In this document: positions 6,151-6,797 of the stretch, piece by piece | Layout of the letters: every line of letters starts with the position of its first letter | Numbering within the stretch: position 1 is the first letter of the stretch | Assembly: GCA_964501505.1 (NCBI GenBank) | Contig: CAZCSY010000079.1 | Location: 1 to 6,797, forward strand | Length of the DNA stretch: 6,797 nucleotides | DNA from: CAZCSY01 sp964501505 | GTDB lineage: Bacteria; Omnitrophota; Gorgyraeia; Velamenicoccales; Velamenicoccaceae | Reading direction: 5' to 3' | Position numbers and translations under genes: made by a program | Notes under the pieces: model-generated | What the model was told of the DNA's origin: nothing | What the model saw: the letters and a program-made list of their open reading frames with translations, nothing else | Databases searched by the model: none

Positions 6151-6797
6151 TTACGGTAAGACGCCGATCATGTAAAACTCGGCCTCCGGTTTATAGTCCA
6201 CGCGGCCCCCGACGATACGCTCACACCCCTCCAGCGTCTGTTCGCGGGTCACGAACTCGCCTTTTTTGCCGGTATACGCCTCGGCGACGAAGAATGGCTG
6301 CGTCAGAAAATAGTTCAGTTTGCGGGCCCGTTCGTAGATCGCGCGGTCCGAGGCCGAGAGCTCATCGATCCCGACGACGAGGACGATGCGCCGCAACTCT
6401 TCGTACTTCTGGAAGATCTGCAATACCCGCTGCGCGATCTCGAAGTGCCGCACCCCCACCAGGTCCGGATCGAGCGTCGAAGAACTCGACAAGAGCGGAT
6501 CGATCGCCGGATACAAACCCAGCTGGATGCGTTCGCGCGACAGGACGAGCAGATTGTCCAAGAAACTGAAGATAGCAACGACCGCGGGATCCGTCAGGTC
6601 ATCTGCCGGCACGTAGACGGCCTCAAACGAAGTCACCGATCCGCCCGCCTCCTCGGAGGAACGGATGCGCTCGTGGAACTCCGCGACCTGGGCGAGGAGC
6701 GTCGGCTGGTACCCCGTCTCCGATGGGACGCGGCCAAGCAACGTCGAGATCTCCGCGCCCGCCTGGACAAAACGGAAGATGTTGTCCACGAACAGGA
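6151..6797 (-). CDS. atpD: F-type ATP synthase beta subunit, C-terminal part (partial at window edge)
   Basis: This is the catalytic beta subunit of F1 ATP synthase, which makes ATP on the cytoplasmic face of the inner membrane. The visible 214 residues begin at the Walker B strand (LFVDN) and continue with IFRF, which carries the catalytic-site arginine, then GYQPTL, the catch loop VPADDLTDP and the adenine-site tyrosine in GLYPAIDP. DELSASD is the counterpart of DELSEED, followed by LTQPFFVAE. The protein ends at FYMIGVLP and lacks most of the short helical tail found in typical beta subunits. The usual DPLDSTSR segment reads DPLLSSSS here, and the usual ATTFAHLDA segment reads VAIFSFLDN, so this is a divergent lineage variant. 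The 5' half lies outside the window. No epsilon gene (atpC) follows; the next gene starts after 38 bp and belongs to a secretion operon. The family call is secure. Confidence 0.96.
   Translation of the reverse strand, partial: LFVDNIFRFVQAGAEISTLLGRVPSETGYQPTLLAQVAEFHERIRSSEEAGGSVTSFEAVYVPADDLTDPAVVAIFSFLDNLLVLSRERIQLGLYPAIDPLLSSSSTLDPDLVGVRHFEIAQRVLQIFQKYEELRRIVLVVGIDELSASDRAIYERARKLNYFLTQPFFVAEAYTGKKGEFVTREQTLEGCERIVGGRVDYKPEAEFYMIGVLP

Overview
The window is a stretch of bacterial chromosome in which every supported gene lies on the minus strand, so transcription runs from high to low coordinates. It is GC-rich and tightly packed. It contains a run of exactly 100 N (4354-4453), the usual scaffolding placeholder, so this is probably a draft or metagenome scaffold. 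The ATP synthase beta variant, the peptidase inserted among secretion genes and a palindromic element resemble what I recall from Candidatus Omnitrophota and other uncultured PVC-related lineages. That placement is inference and is not proven by the sequence.

Layout in transcription order: (1) the C-terminal half of an F-type ATP synthase beta subunit (atpD, 6151-6797, cut by the window edge), with no atpC after it. (2) After 38 bp, a stand-alone MshEN/GspE N-terminal-domain protein (5636-6112). (3) gspE, the type II secretion ATPase (from 5634), which runs into the N gap just after its RHDP motif. (4) The gap. (5) The C-terminal 42 residues of a PilZ-like protein (4223-4353). (6) gspF, the inner-membrane platform protein (2941-4176). 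(7) A secreted peptidase-MA-like gluzincin (2042-2899). (8) The pseudopilins gspG (1639-2040), gspI (1275-1661), gspJ (652-1278) and gspK (1-692, open at the left edge).

Together these genes encode the motor and pseudopilus of a type II secretion system (T2SS): GspE powers assembly, GspF is the platform, GspG is the main pilus subunit, and GspI/J/K form the tip. No gspH lies between gspG and gspI, and gspC, D, L, M and O are not in the window. Two proteins from families that often bind cyclic di-GMP (MshEN and PilZ) sit beside the ATPase, which suggests second-messenger control of secretion. Gene junctions are very tight (TAG-C-ATG, TGA-C-ATG, an ATGA overlap and a 41-bp overlap), which points to one translationally coupled operon.

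Two points need care. A single open frame appears to join gspE to gspF through the Ns, but this is an artefact: after the gap the real coding frame is the PilZ fragment, which is out of frame with gspF. Also, gspK runs off the left edge without a stop codon, so ORF callers that require one would miss it, although it is clearly recognisable.
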